From Dactylorhiza incarnata (lineage: Eukaryota; Streptophyta; Magnoliopsida; Asparagales; Orchidaceae), in the NCBI GenBank assembly GCA_033032865.1, contig JAWHQI010000099.1, forward strand, positions 8,220,501-8,284,500: DNA of 64,000 bases, in the 5' to 3' direction. Shown here piece after piece: positions 10,543 through 20,369 of this stretch (position 1 is its first letter; the number at the start of each line of letters is the position of its first letter). Both the position numbers and the translations under genes were made by a program. The notes below the pieces were generated by a model that saw only the letters and a list, made by a program, of their open reading frames with translations, did not search any database and had not been told where the DNA came from.

Positions 10543-10693
10543 TCTAAATTCTGCATATAGTCAAATTGAGCTCTAATCACAATTGTGAACATCTCATACC
10601 TGTTACCTGCACACCATCAATAAAAGTAAAATCAAATACAAACGGGATTTTGTTATTATCAAACCGGAAGAGTGCGAAACGCATGCTCCAACA

Positions 10694-11228
10694 CTTATTA
10701 CGTTACTTGCGCTGCTTTTACTTACTTACTGCTCATTTACTACCTATTGCTGTCTTATTTACTTCTCATATATTATCTATTGCTGTTATACTTACTGCTC
10801 GCTTATTCATTATAATGTTAGTATAATCCCTATCACCTACATCTTCTTTTACCCCTTATTGTCCTTCGCTTCGTCCTCCCTCTCGGTACTTAGGAGTAGT
10901 GGGGGAGGTGAGGACAAAATGGCTTAGTCTTTTTGACTAACGGTCGGATGTGGTTGTAACACCAGGAGATCGAGGAGTATGAGTCGCAGTACGTCAGGCT
11001 GGACATGATGGAAGACCCTGAGGAGCAGATGTCGCGCATCACTACTCCCACACCATGACAGGTTGGAGAGTATTTTTTTTGCTTTCGCATAGCTAGTGTA
11101 GGGTGAGAGAGTGCTTTGTCATTAGTATTTTCCTTTTGGATCTGTATCGGTCTTAAGCCCTTGCACTCTTTTTATTTGAACTCATTATGGACTATTTGCA
11201 CTCTTCTTTAAATATATATATATATATT

Positions 11229-11273
<45 letters not shown>

Positions 11274-11640
11274 TGTAGTTGTGGACTTGTCATATTTGTA
11301 TTAATTCTTTCTTGCAAAATTGGCTTGTAATATGATCGAATTAGCCGGCAGGATCGACGTTGAGCGGTGATAACTAACCCGTGAGTTGGGGTCACCGTAA
11401 GACAGCAGTTCTGTGCATAAGATCTGGGAATTCTCCGGTAAGGAGGAGAGGGATCTTACAACTAGTATCACTTAACAAATGATCATAATAGAAAGAAGTC
11501 CACAAAACACTAGGTCACCCTGCTTGAGCATTAGTTTGTGGACAAACTATGTAGCGGAAGTAATGGTGTGCCCATGTGTGAAATCACATATATAGTCCAT
11601 CTAAACAATGAATTAGGTTGATTCTAATAAATTTCCTTTC
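10694..11640. other. RLG-O upstream region, no recognised gene
   Basis: Probably leader sequence of RLG-O. No ORF resembles a known protein. A dinucleotide repeat lies at 11211-11272. Nothing else is identified. Confidence 0.45.
11211..11272. repeat. (AT)n(GT)n microsatellite
   Basis: About 40 bases of alternating A/T with one TTT interruption run straight into about 20 bases of alternating G/T. Confidence 0.95.
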
Positions 11641-11956
11641 ATTTGTGTAGCCCCCGAGGAGTACCGGCCAACGAGATACTAGTTCTTTCCCTCCTCCTGC
11701 CACTCCCTTCCAGCAGTCGGAGCTCGGTCAGACGTTGACAACCATTCTTGAGGCCTTTAGGGCACAGCGCGTTCTGGACTCTCAACCGAACTCGGGATCT
11801 AACTGGTTGAGCGCATTCAATAGCTTGTCCCCTACGATGTACAACAGGACATAGACTGCAGTAAAGATGGAGGAATGGATAGACACTATACAGGAGATGC
11901 TCATAGGAATCAACTGCCCGGTCAGCACGACAGTCTCTTTGGAGACTGCTACTTTG
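11641..11956 (+). pseudogene. RLG-O gag, N-terminal part
   Basis: One frame reads a typical gypsy gag start with one internal stop (TAG near 11851): GQTLTTILEAFRAQRVLDSQ, then MEEWIDTIQEMLIGINCPV, ending SLETATL at the RLC-B insertion point. The reading continues in frame at 24686 as DALAKRWWKF, the capsid helix that follows in this family. Confidence 0.75.
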
Positions 11957-13615
11957 TGAAAGATTATATAGGTATATGATCTAATTCACCTATAGGGGGG
12001 TGAATAGGTCTTATGATTTCTACTTGTTTGATATAGATATTTAAAATTATTCTAAGCAAGAAATCAAGCACACCCAGAAAACACACAAGTGTTTATAGTG
12101 GTTCCCCAAGACAGTGTGTCTATGGGTAGTCCACTTTCCCCCTTCACCCTTCTAACAGTGTGTTATACAGGGCCAACTCCGCCAAACTCAGCTCCAAGAG
12201 CTTACAACACAGATCCCTCAGGATCTCTCGGTTTTCTCAAACCCTACCTCAGGCACAACAACCCTACCTCAGAGGAAACAACCTCATACAGCTCAGACCA
12301 CCTACAGGTCCTACCTCAAGTTAATCTCTCAGCTCTACAACTCAGGCTATTCAGCCCTACCTCAGATCTCACAGATCCTACCTCAGAGGACTCCACATCC
12401 TACAGCTCAGACTACCTCCTGGTCCTACAACCTCAGGCCAAATGGCCCTACAAACTCAGAACCCAAAGGCTCCTACAAACTCACAACCCAAAGGCTCCTA
12501 CAGAAGATATAATGAGGTTTACAGAATGAAAGAAGAAAAGATCAATCCTGTTTTTCTTCTTCTTTTCAGCTGCTGTTGCAGACTTGAATCAGGGAGGAGT
12601 AGTACTGCTCCAATCTTGATTTTACTTGATCAGCACTTCAGATGAAGGTCTGGATCTACTTGCTCTATCTTGAGAAGAATCAATATGATCTATTTCTTCC
12701 TTGCAGCCTTGTGTTAGCATAGTTCTTGGCTGCCGACAATGGAACAGTTCGCTTCCGCTTCTTTGTGTGCTCGAGAGAAAGATTGATTGTAGAAGTTCTT
12801 TCTCAACCCTAATTTATCCCTTTTATACATCCTCGATCGTCAACGTCTCTCAGCCGTCATTCTGACTGATATGGGAGTGACTGGTGGACCCCACAATGCC
12901 TTTATGCATCTTGCGCCAAGGGCAGAACCCGCCATGTCATGTTTGAACTGTCTCAGAGGTTGGGCTGAGATGGCTTCCTCTTCTCAGCAGATTTAGTCGA
13001 TCTGCAGAGAAGTTTCTACATTCGACCAACAACATTCTTTGTTCGACGAAATTCATTCTTCATTCAACGAACATGCCAAGTCTCAACGCTTGCTTCTGTC
13101 CCGTCTCTGCGTTCGACGAACTGAGTTCTGCGTTCGACGAACATGCCAAGTCTCAGCGCTTGCTTCTATTCCGTCTCTGTGTTTGACGAATTGAGTTCTA
13201 CGTTCGCCGAACTTCATTCTTTGTTCGACGAACCCGCCAAATCTCAGCGTTCGATGAACTGCATTCTGCGTTCGACAAACTCGCCAAATCTCAGCGGATA
13301 TTTGCTGCTTCTTTCCCGTCTCAGCGGATCCGCTGAGACAGACAGCCATCTCAGCGATTTCTTCTATCTGCAGCTCATCTTGCCCAGATGCCTTCTCAGC
13401 GGCTCCTGACCTCATCTCAGCGGTTCAGCTGAGACAACTCTTCATCTCTTAGGAGATGATTTCTCTTGATCTAAGGGAATGATTGGCCCTTTCTCTTGAG
13501 TTACCCGAGCCTGTATATCTTACAAAAATATGGCTTTATCAAATACATCTTGTACTTAGCATTGTGAGTGATGCCTCTTCAAATCAAAGGAATATTGAGG
13601 GCAATATTCCCAACA
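11957..13615 (-). repeat. RLC-B 3' LTR (1659 bp)
   Basis: Matches 23028-24680 with scattered differences. A TATA box (TATAAAA, minus) lies at 12821-12827. Upstream of it, 13020-13435 carries repeated TTCGACGAAC units and GATCCGCTGAGA-type palindromes. Repeated CCTACCTCAG/CAGCTCAG units occur at about 12230-12480. Confidence 0.93.
13020..13435. promoter_or_regulatory. TTCGACGAA and CTCAGCGG palindrome array, RLC-B U3
   Basis: About nine copies or near-copies of GTTCGACGAAC, partly in a longer unit with GCCAAGTCTCAGCG, followed by GGATCCGCTGAG-type inverted repeats. The right LTR has the same array at 24105-24500. Confidence 0.75.
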
Positions 13616-14459
13616 ATCTTCCTCTATTTGAAGAAGGCAGAACATTCCCAATGCTAAGGTACATAGCCAACAAAAACCTATCATGAAAATGATCAATATA
13701 GCATTCATGATAACATTGTTTCTAGAAGATAAGATTATTTAAGCATTCAATTAAAACTCATGATTGTTTATATTAAGCTTTGACTAACTCAGAGGACAAT
13801 CCTTGTACTCAAAGCAGACTCTGAGTTGGTCTTAGCATTGTCCCATCTCCCCCTTTCTGATTTCTTCAACTATTTTTCCCTCTAGGGATTGGGAGGAAAC
13901 AGCTACATACCCTGAGAGAGTTTAGAAAGCATTTTCCAAAAACCCCTTTAAGTCATCCTTCATCTTCTCTGACTCTCTTAGCATTGGCCATCTCCCCCTC
14001 AACCTGAGCAGGAACTTGCTCCCCTTAATGTGAGTACTATTATCATTATTAGCTGTTCTTATTCATTTTGAATAACCCTTTCTAGATCCCCCTCACTTGG
14101 AGCATTAGTATTGTTCTTATTTTTGTAAGTGTAAATGAAATGACATCATATGGCTGAGTTCGTCGAACTCAGAGCTTAGTTCGTCGAACTCAGACTGGAG
14201 TTCGTCGAACTCAGACTGGAGTTCGTCGAACACAAGGTTGTTCATCTGAACTATATCATAATGTTGAGTTCGTCGAACTGAGACCTGAGTTAGTCGAACT
14301 CAAACTCGACATTTGTCGAACCCAGGAAAGAGTTCGTCGAACATAGATTTTTCCCAGCTTTCTAAGTGCAACCTGAAGCTCAGCTGAAACAGATTGTTCT
14401 GATTAAGCTGATCATCCTTCTTTAAAATCAATAAGGAGGAGAGTTACTTACCTTGAGGA
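13616..14459. other. RLC-B non-coding 3' region with GTTCGTCGAAC repeats
   Basis: No ORF of note. A purine tract (minus AGAGGAAGAT) abuts the LTR and is the probable PPT. Between 14158 and 14342 the palindrome GTTCGTCGAAC or a near-copy occurs about eight times, usually followed by TCAGA. This is the same motif as in the U3 of the element. Confidence 0.7.
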
Positions 14460-14583
14460 TGTAGTCCTCTAATTGATGTTGAATTTACAATGGTTGTGCA
14501 CAATAGCTTCCTGCAGCAATGTACTCTGACTCAGCTGTGGATATGGCCACACTGGTCTGCTTATTGCTGCACCATGATGTCAA
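14460..14583 (-). pseudogene. RLC-B RNase H fragment
   Basis: The minus strand reads LTSWCSNKQTSVAISTAESE and then YIAAGSYCAQ, the C-terminal half of copia RNase H. It begins exactly at the RLG-T insertion point. If RLG-T and one target copy are removed, this fragment follows the protease start at 20070-20171 directly and in frame, so integrase and RT had been lost before RLG-T arrived. Confidence 0.85.
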
Positions 14584-14599
14584 TGTACAACCCGTATTT

Positions 14600-14825
14600 G
14601 GCGAGTGGGTCCCTCGAGTCAGTTGATGGGACAGGGGTCAGCCAGACCATTCGCCCGTACCGAGACAGGAAAAAGGATCCCCAGATTAGTGGGGGTAGGC
14701 TGCAGGCGAGTGGGAGCCTGACGAGTGGTGCCTCCACGGACCATTCGCTCAGAGGCTTGATCATTCGCCCAGTCAGGCGGGAACTCGGCGAGTGGTTCCC
14801 TCACGGACCACTCGCCCAGAAGGCA
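14600..14825. promoter_or_regulatory. GCGAGTGG / CCACTCGC inverted units in RLG-T U3
   Basis: At least eight half-sites of GCGAGTGG or (A/C)(C/T)TCGCCC in both orientations. The last pair forms an inverted repeat (GGCGAGTGGT ... ACCACTCGCC). Similar half-sites recur near 15360, 15615, 17570-17720 and 19350-19375. Confidence 0.65.
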
Positions 14826-14973
14826 GTGAGGAGGAAATGACCATAATACCCCTTGTGGTCTGCATATAGGCCTTCAGAACAGCGGAGTTAGGCTATTCGT
14901 AGACCAATTTGGGGTGCGTTTAGTAAAATTAAAAGGCGGATTCATGCTATTTGCAGACCAGCCTAAGAAAAAC

Positions 14974-14981
14974 TATAAATA
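14974..14981 (+). promoter_or_regulatory. RLG-T LTR TATA box
   Basis: TATAAATA within CTATAAATAGA, 390 bases into the LTR. The same box is at 19775-19782 in the 3' LTR. Confidence 0.7.
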
Positions 14982-15267
14982 GACCCTTAAGGGCACCTTG
15001 GAGGAGATCCGATTTTAGGGAATACTCTCCTCTAGGCTAGTTTTGGTTGGCAGCCAGTGCCCTCCAAGGTGCCCGGTTGAGCTTTGGTTTGGGAGGGGAA
15101 GCTCTCTAAGATCTTCCGGGTGTGTGGCGGGACCTCCTCGCTTCAGCCTTGGGTCTATTCCGTTTCCAGCATCCACCGTCAGGAGAGTCTAGTGGGGGAG
15201 AAATAAGCATCAGCTACACCCCCAGTGGGTCCGAACTCAAGAGACCAGTTGCTGGTTTCAACATTTT

Positions 15268-15285
15268 TGGTGCGGTGAGCGTGGA
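15268..15285 (+). other. Putative RLG-T primer binding site
   Basis: TGGTGCGGTGAGCG starts five bases after the LTR. The leading TGG fits a tRNA 3' end, but I cannot assign the tRNA. It differs from the Asp-tRNA site of RLG-X. Confidence 0.45.
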
Positions 15286-15321
15286 CCGTAGCCGGTGAAA
15301 GAAAATCCCAAGCTGGTTTCG

Positions 15322-17511
15322 ATGACGGGAGATGGAGGAAATGGTTCTGACTCAGGTCACTCGCATTCACCAGCGGCAGGCGAGTGGCTGGAGATGTTTG
15401 AGAAGTTCAAGCGAGAGGTCCTGCAGACGGTTCTCGCAGCAAGGACCGAGTGCGAGACCCCGGTGGTTCCAGTGGTCTCGCCTTTGCAGATTGGCGAGAA
15501 CGCACCGGGGCAGCGACCGGGAAAGGAGGTGCCAGCGGAAGGAGGTGCGCGAGACCTCCCCGGACGGCAGTTGTTCAGCAGTCCGGCGAGTGCTGAGGTG
15601 TGTGAGTTGATCCCGCGCGAGAGGACCACTCGCCGAGCAGGAGAAGGGAGCCCCTTTTGCGAGATGATCCTGTCGGCCCCAGTGCCAGAAGGGTTTCGTG
15701 GGCCGGAGATGTCCTACTACACCGGCAAGAAGGATCCAGTTGTGCACCTGCAGTGGTTCGAGGACATGACTTCAATCCTTCCCATGTCGGATTCTTTCCA
15801 ATGCTGACTCTTCGCAACCACCCTGAAGGAAAAAGCAAGGGACTGGTTCCACCAGCTTCCCACAGGTTCCATCTATGCGTTCGATGATCTGCGCCGAAGC
15901 TTCCGACTACGTTTCTCGACGTCAAAGAAGAGGAAGAAGGATGCGGAGGCTCTTTTCAAAATCAGGCAGAGGGAGGGGGAATCCCTGGCTAAGTACGTAG
16001 ACAGGTTCCAGGAGGAGATACACCTAGTGCAGGAGGTGCCGGGATTCGCCCTCCAGATGGTATTCATCGTAGGGCTGCGAGAGGGGTTCTTCAAGATGGA
16101 CCTGAAGAGAAGACCTCCTGTATCCTTCGAGGAGTTGATGGAGAGAGCCGCGGAGGAGATTGAAGGAGAGGCAGCCAACCCCGAATTCTACAAAAGGTTG
16201 GCAAAGATGAGCGAGCCCGAGGCGAGGCAGCCAGAAAGAAGAAGGCGAGAGGAGCCCGGGGGCCAGGGGTTCGAAAGACCACCTCGGGTTTGGAGGAACC
16301 AAGAACCCAACAACAGGTTGGGCTGGAGGAACCAGGAAGGACCAGCGCGAGGTCAGGATGAAAGATACCAAGGAAGGGAGGCAGGAGGAGTGAATCAGGG
16401 GTGGAGGCAGGGTCCCAGACCCCCTCACCCCCCGAGGGAGCAAGCCATGGCGGTAGGCCGAGGAAGAAGAGGTAGAGGAGCGAGAGGAGGAAGAGGAAGA
16501 GCTGGAAGAGAGGACAGGGTGGCGTTGCCTTACTGTGACTTTCATCAGGAGGAAGGTCACGCGATCGCCACCTGCCCAGAGTTCTTGGAAATGAGGGAAA
16601 GAGGACGGCCACGGCGGCCGCATGCTAGAATTGCGGAAGTGCTTCCAGAGGCAGAAGAGGACCGGTGTGAGGATAGGGCAGATACAGGAACCAGGGGGGG
16701 AATCGGGGTGATTCACGGTGGGGTTGGGATAGAGGCCTCTCGCAAGAGGAGCTTCCAGGCCATGTTCCGAAGGGACGTCGCGTCGACTTCCCAGACCCCA
16801 CCCCCCTCCGAGAAGCTCACCTTCTCCTCAGAGGATATGCCAGACTACGAAGACCCATTCTGCGACGCCCTGGTGATCCAGACGTCAATAGAAAACTTCA
16901 CGGTCTCTCGGATCCTGGTGGACAATGGGAGCTCGGTGAATGTGATCTTCAAAAAAGCTTTCGACGCGATGGAGGTAGAGAAGAAGAGAGTGCAGGCCTC
17001 CGACGGACCACTGTTTGGTTTCTCGGGAGAGCGGAAGGAGGTCGAAGGAGGCGTAGGTCTCCAAGTGACGTTGGGAGGGGTCCCCAGGAACTGTCGGTTC
17101 GTCATCGTTGACGCTCCGAGCAGCTACAACGCCATCTTCGGCCGACCCCTCATCAGCGCCTTCCGGTGCGTGCCCTCATTGTACCATCAGTGCTTAAAGC
17201 TCCATAGTGGAGGAGTCCAGATCCGCGTCCGAGGAGATGCTAAGGTGGCGAGGCAATGCTACGTAACTGCCGTCAACACCATCTCATGGATGGCGGATGC
17301 CGAAAAGATGGATGAAGAGATGGTGAGGCCGGAGGGGCCAGGAGAGGAAAAGGAGAAAGAAAGGAGCAGCAAAGAAGGGGGAGGTGCGAATGCTAGAAGC
17401 AAGGAAAGAGAGGGAGCGAATGGTGGTGTATTTATTACGGTGGTTGAAGGGCCTATTTATAGAGGCATTAAACAGCGTTTGGGCTTTCGAGGCAACGGGG
17501 GGTGCGGATAG
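15322..17511 (+). pseudogene. RLG-T gag-protease with one in-frame stop
   Basis: One frame runs for 730 codons from the ATG at 15322. The frame is open from a GTG at 15295, but the ATG gives the better start. The only interruption is TGA at 15805-15807 (codon 162), inside the gag core where a CGA would fit, so one CG-context transition could explain it. The order is an N-terminal linker, the gag capsid core (about 130-300: YYTGKKDPVVHLQWFEDM, then ARDWFHQLPTGSIYAFDDL), an Arg/Gly-rich stretch (about 375-400), a C-x2-H-x4-H-x4-C knuckle at 405, and a retropepsin site VDNGSSVNVIF with its Asp at 534. It ends in a Lys/Glu-rich tail with no RT after it. If the stop is real, only the first 161 residues are made. 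Confidence 0.88.
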
Positions 17512-17859
17512 CAATCTGCGGCGGTCCGACGCCTCGAAACCCGGTCCAAATCTCTCTCGCCCATTAATGGCGAGTGACCTATGACTATTCGCTCAACGGC
17601 TTTGCGAAAAGGGTTAGGAAAAGCATTCGCAAAACATATCATTCGGCAGTACCTAGGCAGGTTATGAAAGAAGCAAAAATGGTCAGGTAAGCATTCGCAA
17701 AGCATATCATTCGGCGACAATCAGATAGGCTGAGGAAAGTAAATAGCGATAAATAGAGCATTCTCAGAATCATAATATACAAAGTTATTACAGACAAATA
17801 TTAATGTTCGACACTCGCGGCGAGGCGGGTAGGAAAAGAAAGAGATTATGGCATCTGGG
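17512..17859. other. RLG-T spacer between convergent genes
   Basis: Gag-protease and the antisense gene converge here. The minus strand has TTTGTATATTATGATT near 17780, a possible poly(A) region for the antisense gene. Several CATTCGC/GCGAGTG half-sites are present. No ORF is supported. Confidence 0.5.
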
Positions 17860-19179
17860 TCAGTACTCCACCCAAACCCATCGACCTCGCTTTCGCGACC
17901 CGGCTTCTGGGGGCATTCGCTGACGGTAGTATGTAATCATGTTGGTGATCTCGTGGGAAGCCAGTTGGAGCTGGTCCCGGGCTCTCGCCGCGTGCCTTTC
18001 AGGCGACAGCTCCCCACCTTCGCCCCCCAGTCGCTCCACTATCGCGAGAAGCCGCGAGTAGTCCCTCCGGAGTTCCTTCAGCTCGCGCTTGATCTCCAGC
18101 TTCTCCTCATCCACCTGGCCGGCAGCATTTCGCTGGAGGTGTATAAGCTTCCCAAAGATCTCCGTGATTCGCTCCTTCAGGGTCACGTGGTCAGATGAGT
18201 CACCCAAGAAGTCAGCGAGATCACCTGGGGAGGGAAGGGGCGAGAGCACCCCGTCTTCCCCCTCATAGTAGGACTCAGGGGGGAGACCTCCCGATACCCT
18301 ACGAGATTATAAAAGAATCAATACGATGAAGTTAGCGAATGCGGCAAGGACAAGATAGAGGCCTCACCTGGGGCAGGTACCCTGTGGCCTGAGGGGCGAG
18401 AAGTATGGGGGTGTACTTCGGGCAACCCGGCGAAAGGGGGGAAAACCTTCCCTTTTCCGGGGCAGAAAGGCGGGGGAGGAGGAGCCTGATCATCCGCCGG
18501 GGGATTCGCGTTATCTTCAGCACGGAGGTGCTGACCCGGCTCCCGCTCGGGGTGGACCCTCTGCTCATTCGCTGTAACAGAATGGTTCCGCTGGGTTGGG
18601 GAAGGTGGAAGAATAGTGTCCCGTAGCGAGACGTCTGGGTTGAGGGCTGCGAAAAGTTGAGGGTCAGAAACAAGCCGTCTCAAAGGTAAATCGGAAGGGT
18701 TCCAAAACCTACTAGACTGAAGTACGGTCTCGCCCGGCGGAGGGGGGTGAGCCAGGTCCTGGTTAGGGGGAAGAGCCAGGTCCAGATCCGGAGGAGGCCC
18801 CTCGGACTCGGGGGGTGGCGCCGCGACACTATTTAAGACGACCGCGTGGTCATCCTCTGGCACCGAGGTTCCCTGCGAGTGGTCAAAGCAATTTTGGAAT
18901 AAGGGTCCGAACTAAAAGGTAAGGCGGGAGGAATTCCCATACCTGGGTCCCGAGGTCAACAGGAGTACGCGCCGGAGATTCGAACACGGTCTCGCCTTTT
19001 TGACGATTCAGCCAAATCGTCTTGGCTCGCCGCGAGACGTACGGGACGCTGGGGTCTCGCTTAGATGTCAGCCAGGGAGCGAATCTGGCAGTTTTCGGGG
19101 CGGTTGCAACCTGGGCCGCGGCCAGGCGTTCGATCATCTCTTGCGAGAGGGGTTTCGCGGAAGGCTTATGAGAAGACAT
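17860..19179 (-). CDS. Antisense accessory gene of RLG-T, three exons
   Basis: Proposed exons on the minus strand: 19179-18943 (79 codons, from ATG), 18872-18368 and 18287-17860. Donors are CAG then GTATGG and CAG then GTGAGG; acceptors are CTCGCAG and GGGAG. The introns are 70 and 80 bases. The joined frame is open throughout and codes 389 residues. Exon 1 is basic (MSSHKPSAKP, PWLTSKRDPS), exon 2 is Pro- and Asp-rich, and exon 3 is a Lys/Glu-rich coiled-coil-like helix (EEKLEIKRELKELRRDYSRL). It has no membrane segment or known catalytic motif, and I recognise no family. The second acceptor is less certain: TAG at about 18299 is the first AG but would shift the frame. Tat-lineage elements are known to carry antisense ORFs in this position; the role is unknown. 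Confidence 0.72.
18288..18367 (-). other. Intron 2 of RLG-T antisense gene (predicted)
   Basis: 80 bases, GT to AG, T-rich in its second half. It is needed to join two ORFs that lie in different frames. Confidence 0.6.
18873..18942 (-). other. Intron 1 of RLG-T antisense gene (predicted)
   Basis: 70 bases, GTATGG to CTCGCAG. It lies between codons, so the joined frame continues without a split codon. Confidence 0.65.
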
Positions 19180-19258
19180 TGGAAGTGGCAAAAGGTCAAG
19201 AGAGAGAAGAAATCTTGAGCCGAAATGTGGAAGTGGTCCAGAAAAACCTGACACGGGA

Positions 19259-19270
19259 TATATATATATA
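19259..19270 (-). promoter_or_regulatory. TATA box of RLG-T antisense gene
   Basis: TATATATATATA about 80 bases before the antisense ATG. It gives a leader of about 50 bases and lies wholly inside the element, independent of the LTR promoter. Confidence 0.6.
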
Positions 19271-19384
19271 GGATAACGGTGGGACCCACAGAATCTTGCG
19301 GGGTCCACTCCACAAGCACTCACCAAATAAGGGGTTGGACTGTTCTTTCCGAGTGGACGAGCCACTCGCAAAGAGCGGGGATTG

Positions 19385-20064
19385 TGTACAACCCGTATTT
19401 GGCGAGTGGGTCCCTCGAGTCAGTTGATGGGACAGGGGTCAGCCAGACCATTCGCCCGTACCGAGACAGGAAAAAGGATCCCCAGATTAGTGGGGGTAGG
19501 CTGCAGGCGAGTGGGAGCCTGACGAGTGGTGCCTCCACGGACCATTCGCTCAGAGGCTTGATCATTCGCCCAGTCAGGCAGGAACTCGGCGAGTGGTTCC
19601 CTCACGGACCACTCGCCCAGAAGGCAGTGAGGAGGAAATGACCATAATACCCCTTGTGGTCTGCATATAGCCCTTCAGAACAGCGGAGTTAGGCTATTCG
19701 TAGACCAATTTGGGGTGCGTTTAGTAAAATTAAAAGGCGGATTCATGCTATTTGCAGACCAGCCTAAGAAAAACTATAAATAGACCCTTAAGGGCACCTT
19801 GGAGGAGATCCGATTTTAGGGAATACTCTCCTCTAGGCTAGTTTTGGTTGGCAGCCAGTGCCCTCCAAGGTGCCCGGTTGAGCTTTGGTTTGGGAGGGGA
19901 AGCTCTCTAAGATCTTCCGGGTGTGTGGCGGGACCTCCTCGCTTCAGCCTTGGGTCTATTCCGTTTCCAGCATCCACCGTCAGGAGAGTCTAGTGAGGGA
20001 GAAATAAGCATCGGCTACACCCCCAGTGGGTCCGAACTCAAGAGACCAGTTGCTGGTTTCAACA
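19385..20064 (+). repeat. RLG-T 3' LTR
   Basis: 680 bp, preceded by a purine tract (AAAGAGCGGGGAT) that is the likely PPT. It differs from the 5' LTR at about four positions, for example near 19579, 19670, 19996 and 20013. Confidence 0.95.
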
Positions 20065-20171
20065 GTCAACCTCCTTCCTGTCATGTGCCTTGAGCACCCA
20101 TTATCCAAGTACCAAATTTGATAGAGTATGGTACTTGAACTATCTTTCAGCCCCCCCCCCCCCCAACCCAC
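20065..20171 (-). pseudogene. RLC-B protease start
   Basis: The minus strand reads YQIWYLDNGCSRHMTG, the active-site region of a SIRE-type copia protease with Asp-Asn-Gly in place of the usual Asp-Ser-Gly. It is followed at once by the RLG-T insertion. A run of C bases lies at about 20148-20164. The rest of pol is absent. Confidence 0.85.
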
Positions 20172-20369
20172 ACCCTTGACCAGTGCATCTTGGCATGTGG
20201 TGAGGTTATTCTTAGTTCAGAGTTGAGCCTGGAGCAGTTATTGTCTAGTAGCCTTGTTTGCTTTTTATTGGCTAAATGGACTTCCCTGCAAAACAGATTT
20301 AATATCCCTTAGGAACCCAAGGTGACTTGGGTCCTAGGTTCTTGTGAGTATAATAAGGAATTCTTCTAC
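20172..20369. other. RLC-B gag-pol linker, no clear ORF
   Basis: Sequence between the zinc-knuckle remnant and the protease start. Frames are interrupted. It is probably decayed linker coding. Confidence 0.4.

Larger units (their letters stand above)
1..10693 (-). mobile_element. RLC-A: SIRE-like Ty1/copia retrotransposon, left end outside window
   Basis: A copia element transcribed right to left. Order on the minus strand is 5' LTR, PBS, gag, protease/pre-integrase, integrase, RT, RNase H, a long 3' region carrying an opposite-strand gene, PPT and 3' LTR. The large gag with zinc knuckle and coiled coil, and the integrase wording, suggest the SIRE lineage. gag and pol are broken by several stops and frame changes, so this copy cannot be autonomous. 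The LTR copies differ by a few percent by eye, so it is not a very young insertion. The base pairs after the right end are CTTAT, but the matching left target duplication is outside the window. Confidence 0.93.
9505..10693 (-). repeat. RLC-A 5' LTR (1189 bp)
   Basis: Bounded by TGTTGA and CCAACA, adjacent to the PBS, and homologous to 1-985. It holds a 32-base G run at 9530-9561, a TATA box on the minus strand at 10069-10076 and three palindrome pairs upstream of it. Confidence 0.93.
14584..15263 (+). repeat. RLG-T 5' LTR
   Basis: 680 bp, matching 19385-20064. A TATA box (TATAAATA) lies at 14974-14981. Upstream of it, 14600-14825 holds repeated GGCGAGTGG and its complement-like CCA(C/T)TCGCC units. 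Confidence 0.95.
14584..20064 (+). mobile_element. RLG-T: Tat-like non-autonomous gypsy element with antisense gene
   Basis: Two 680-bp LTRs (TGTACAACCC to TTTCAACA) with about four differences, flanked by the perfect target duplication GTCAA (14579-14583 and 20065-20069). The interior holds gag-protease on the plus strand and a three-exon gene on the minus strand. There is no RT, RNase H or integrase. Gag wording (YYTGKKDPVVHLQWF) and the antisense ORF position suggest the Tat lineage. The low LTR divergence makes it one of the youngest insertions here. Confidence 0.93.

Noticed and set aside
12089..12645. Plus-strand ORFs in the RLC-B LTR with repeated CCTACCTCAG/CAGCTCAG units
   Set aside because: They are within the LTR and low in complexity; the partner LTR copy at 23163 onward has the frame broken.
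15357..15925. Several ORFs overlapping the start of RLG-T gag on both strands
   Set aside because: Alternative frames of gag; only the frame 15322-17511 shows gag and protease motifs.
16024..16716. Long minus-strand ORF opposite RLG-T gag
   Set aside because: Shadow of the purine-rich gag coding strand; Pro/Ser/Leu-rich with no start context or splice logic.
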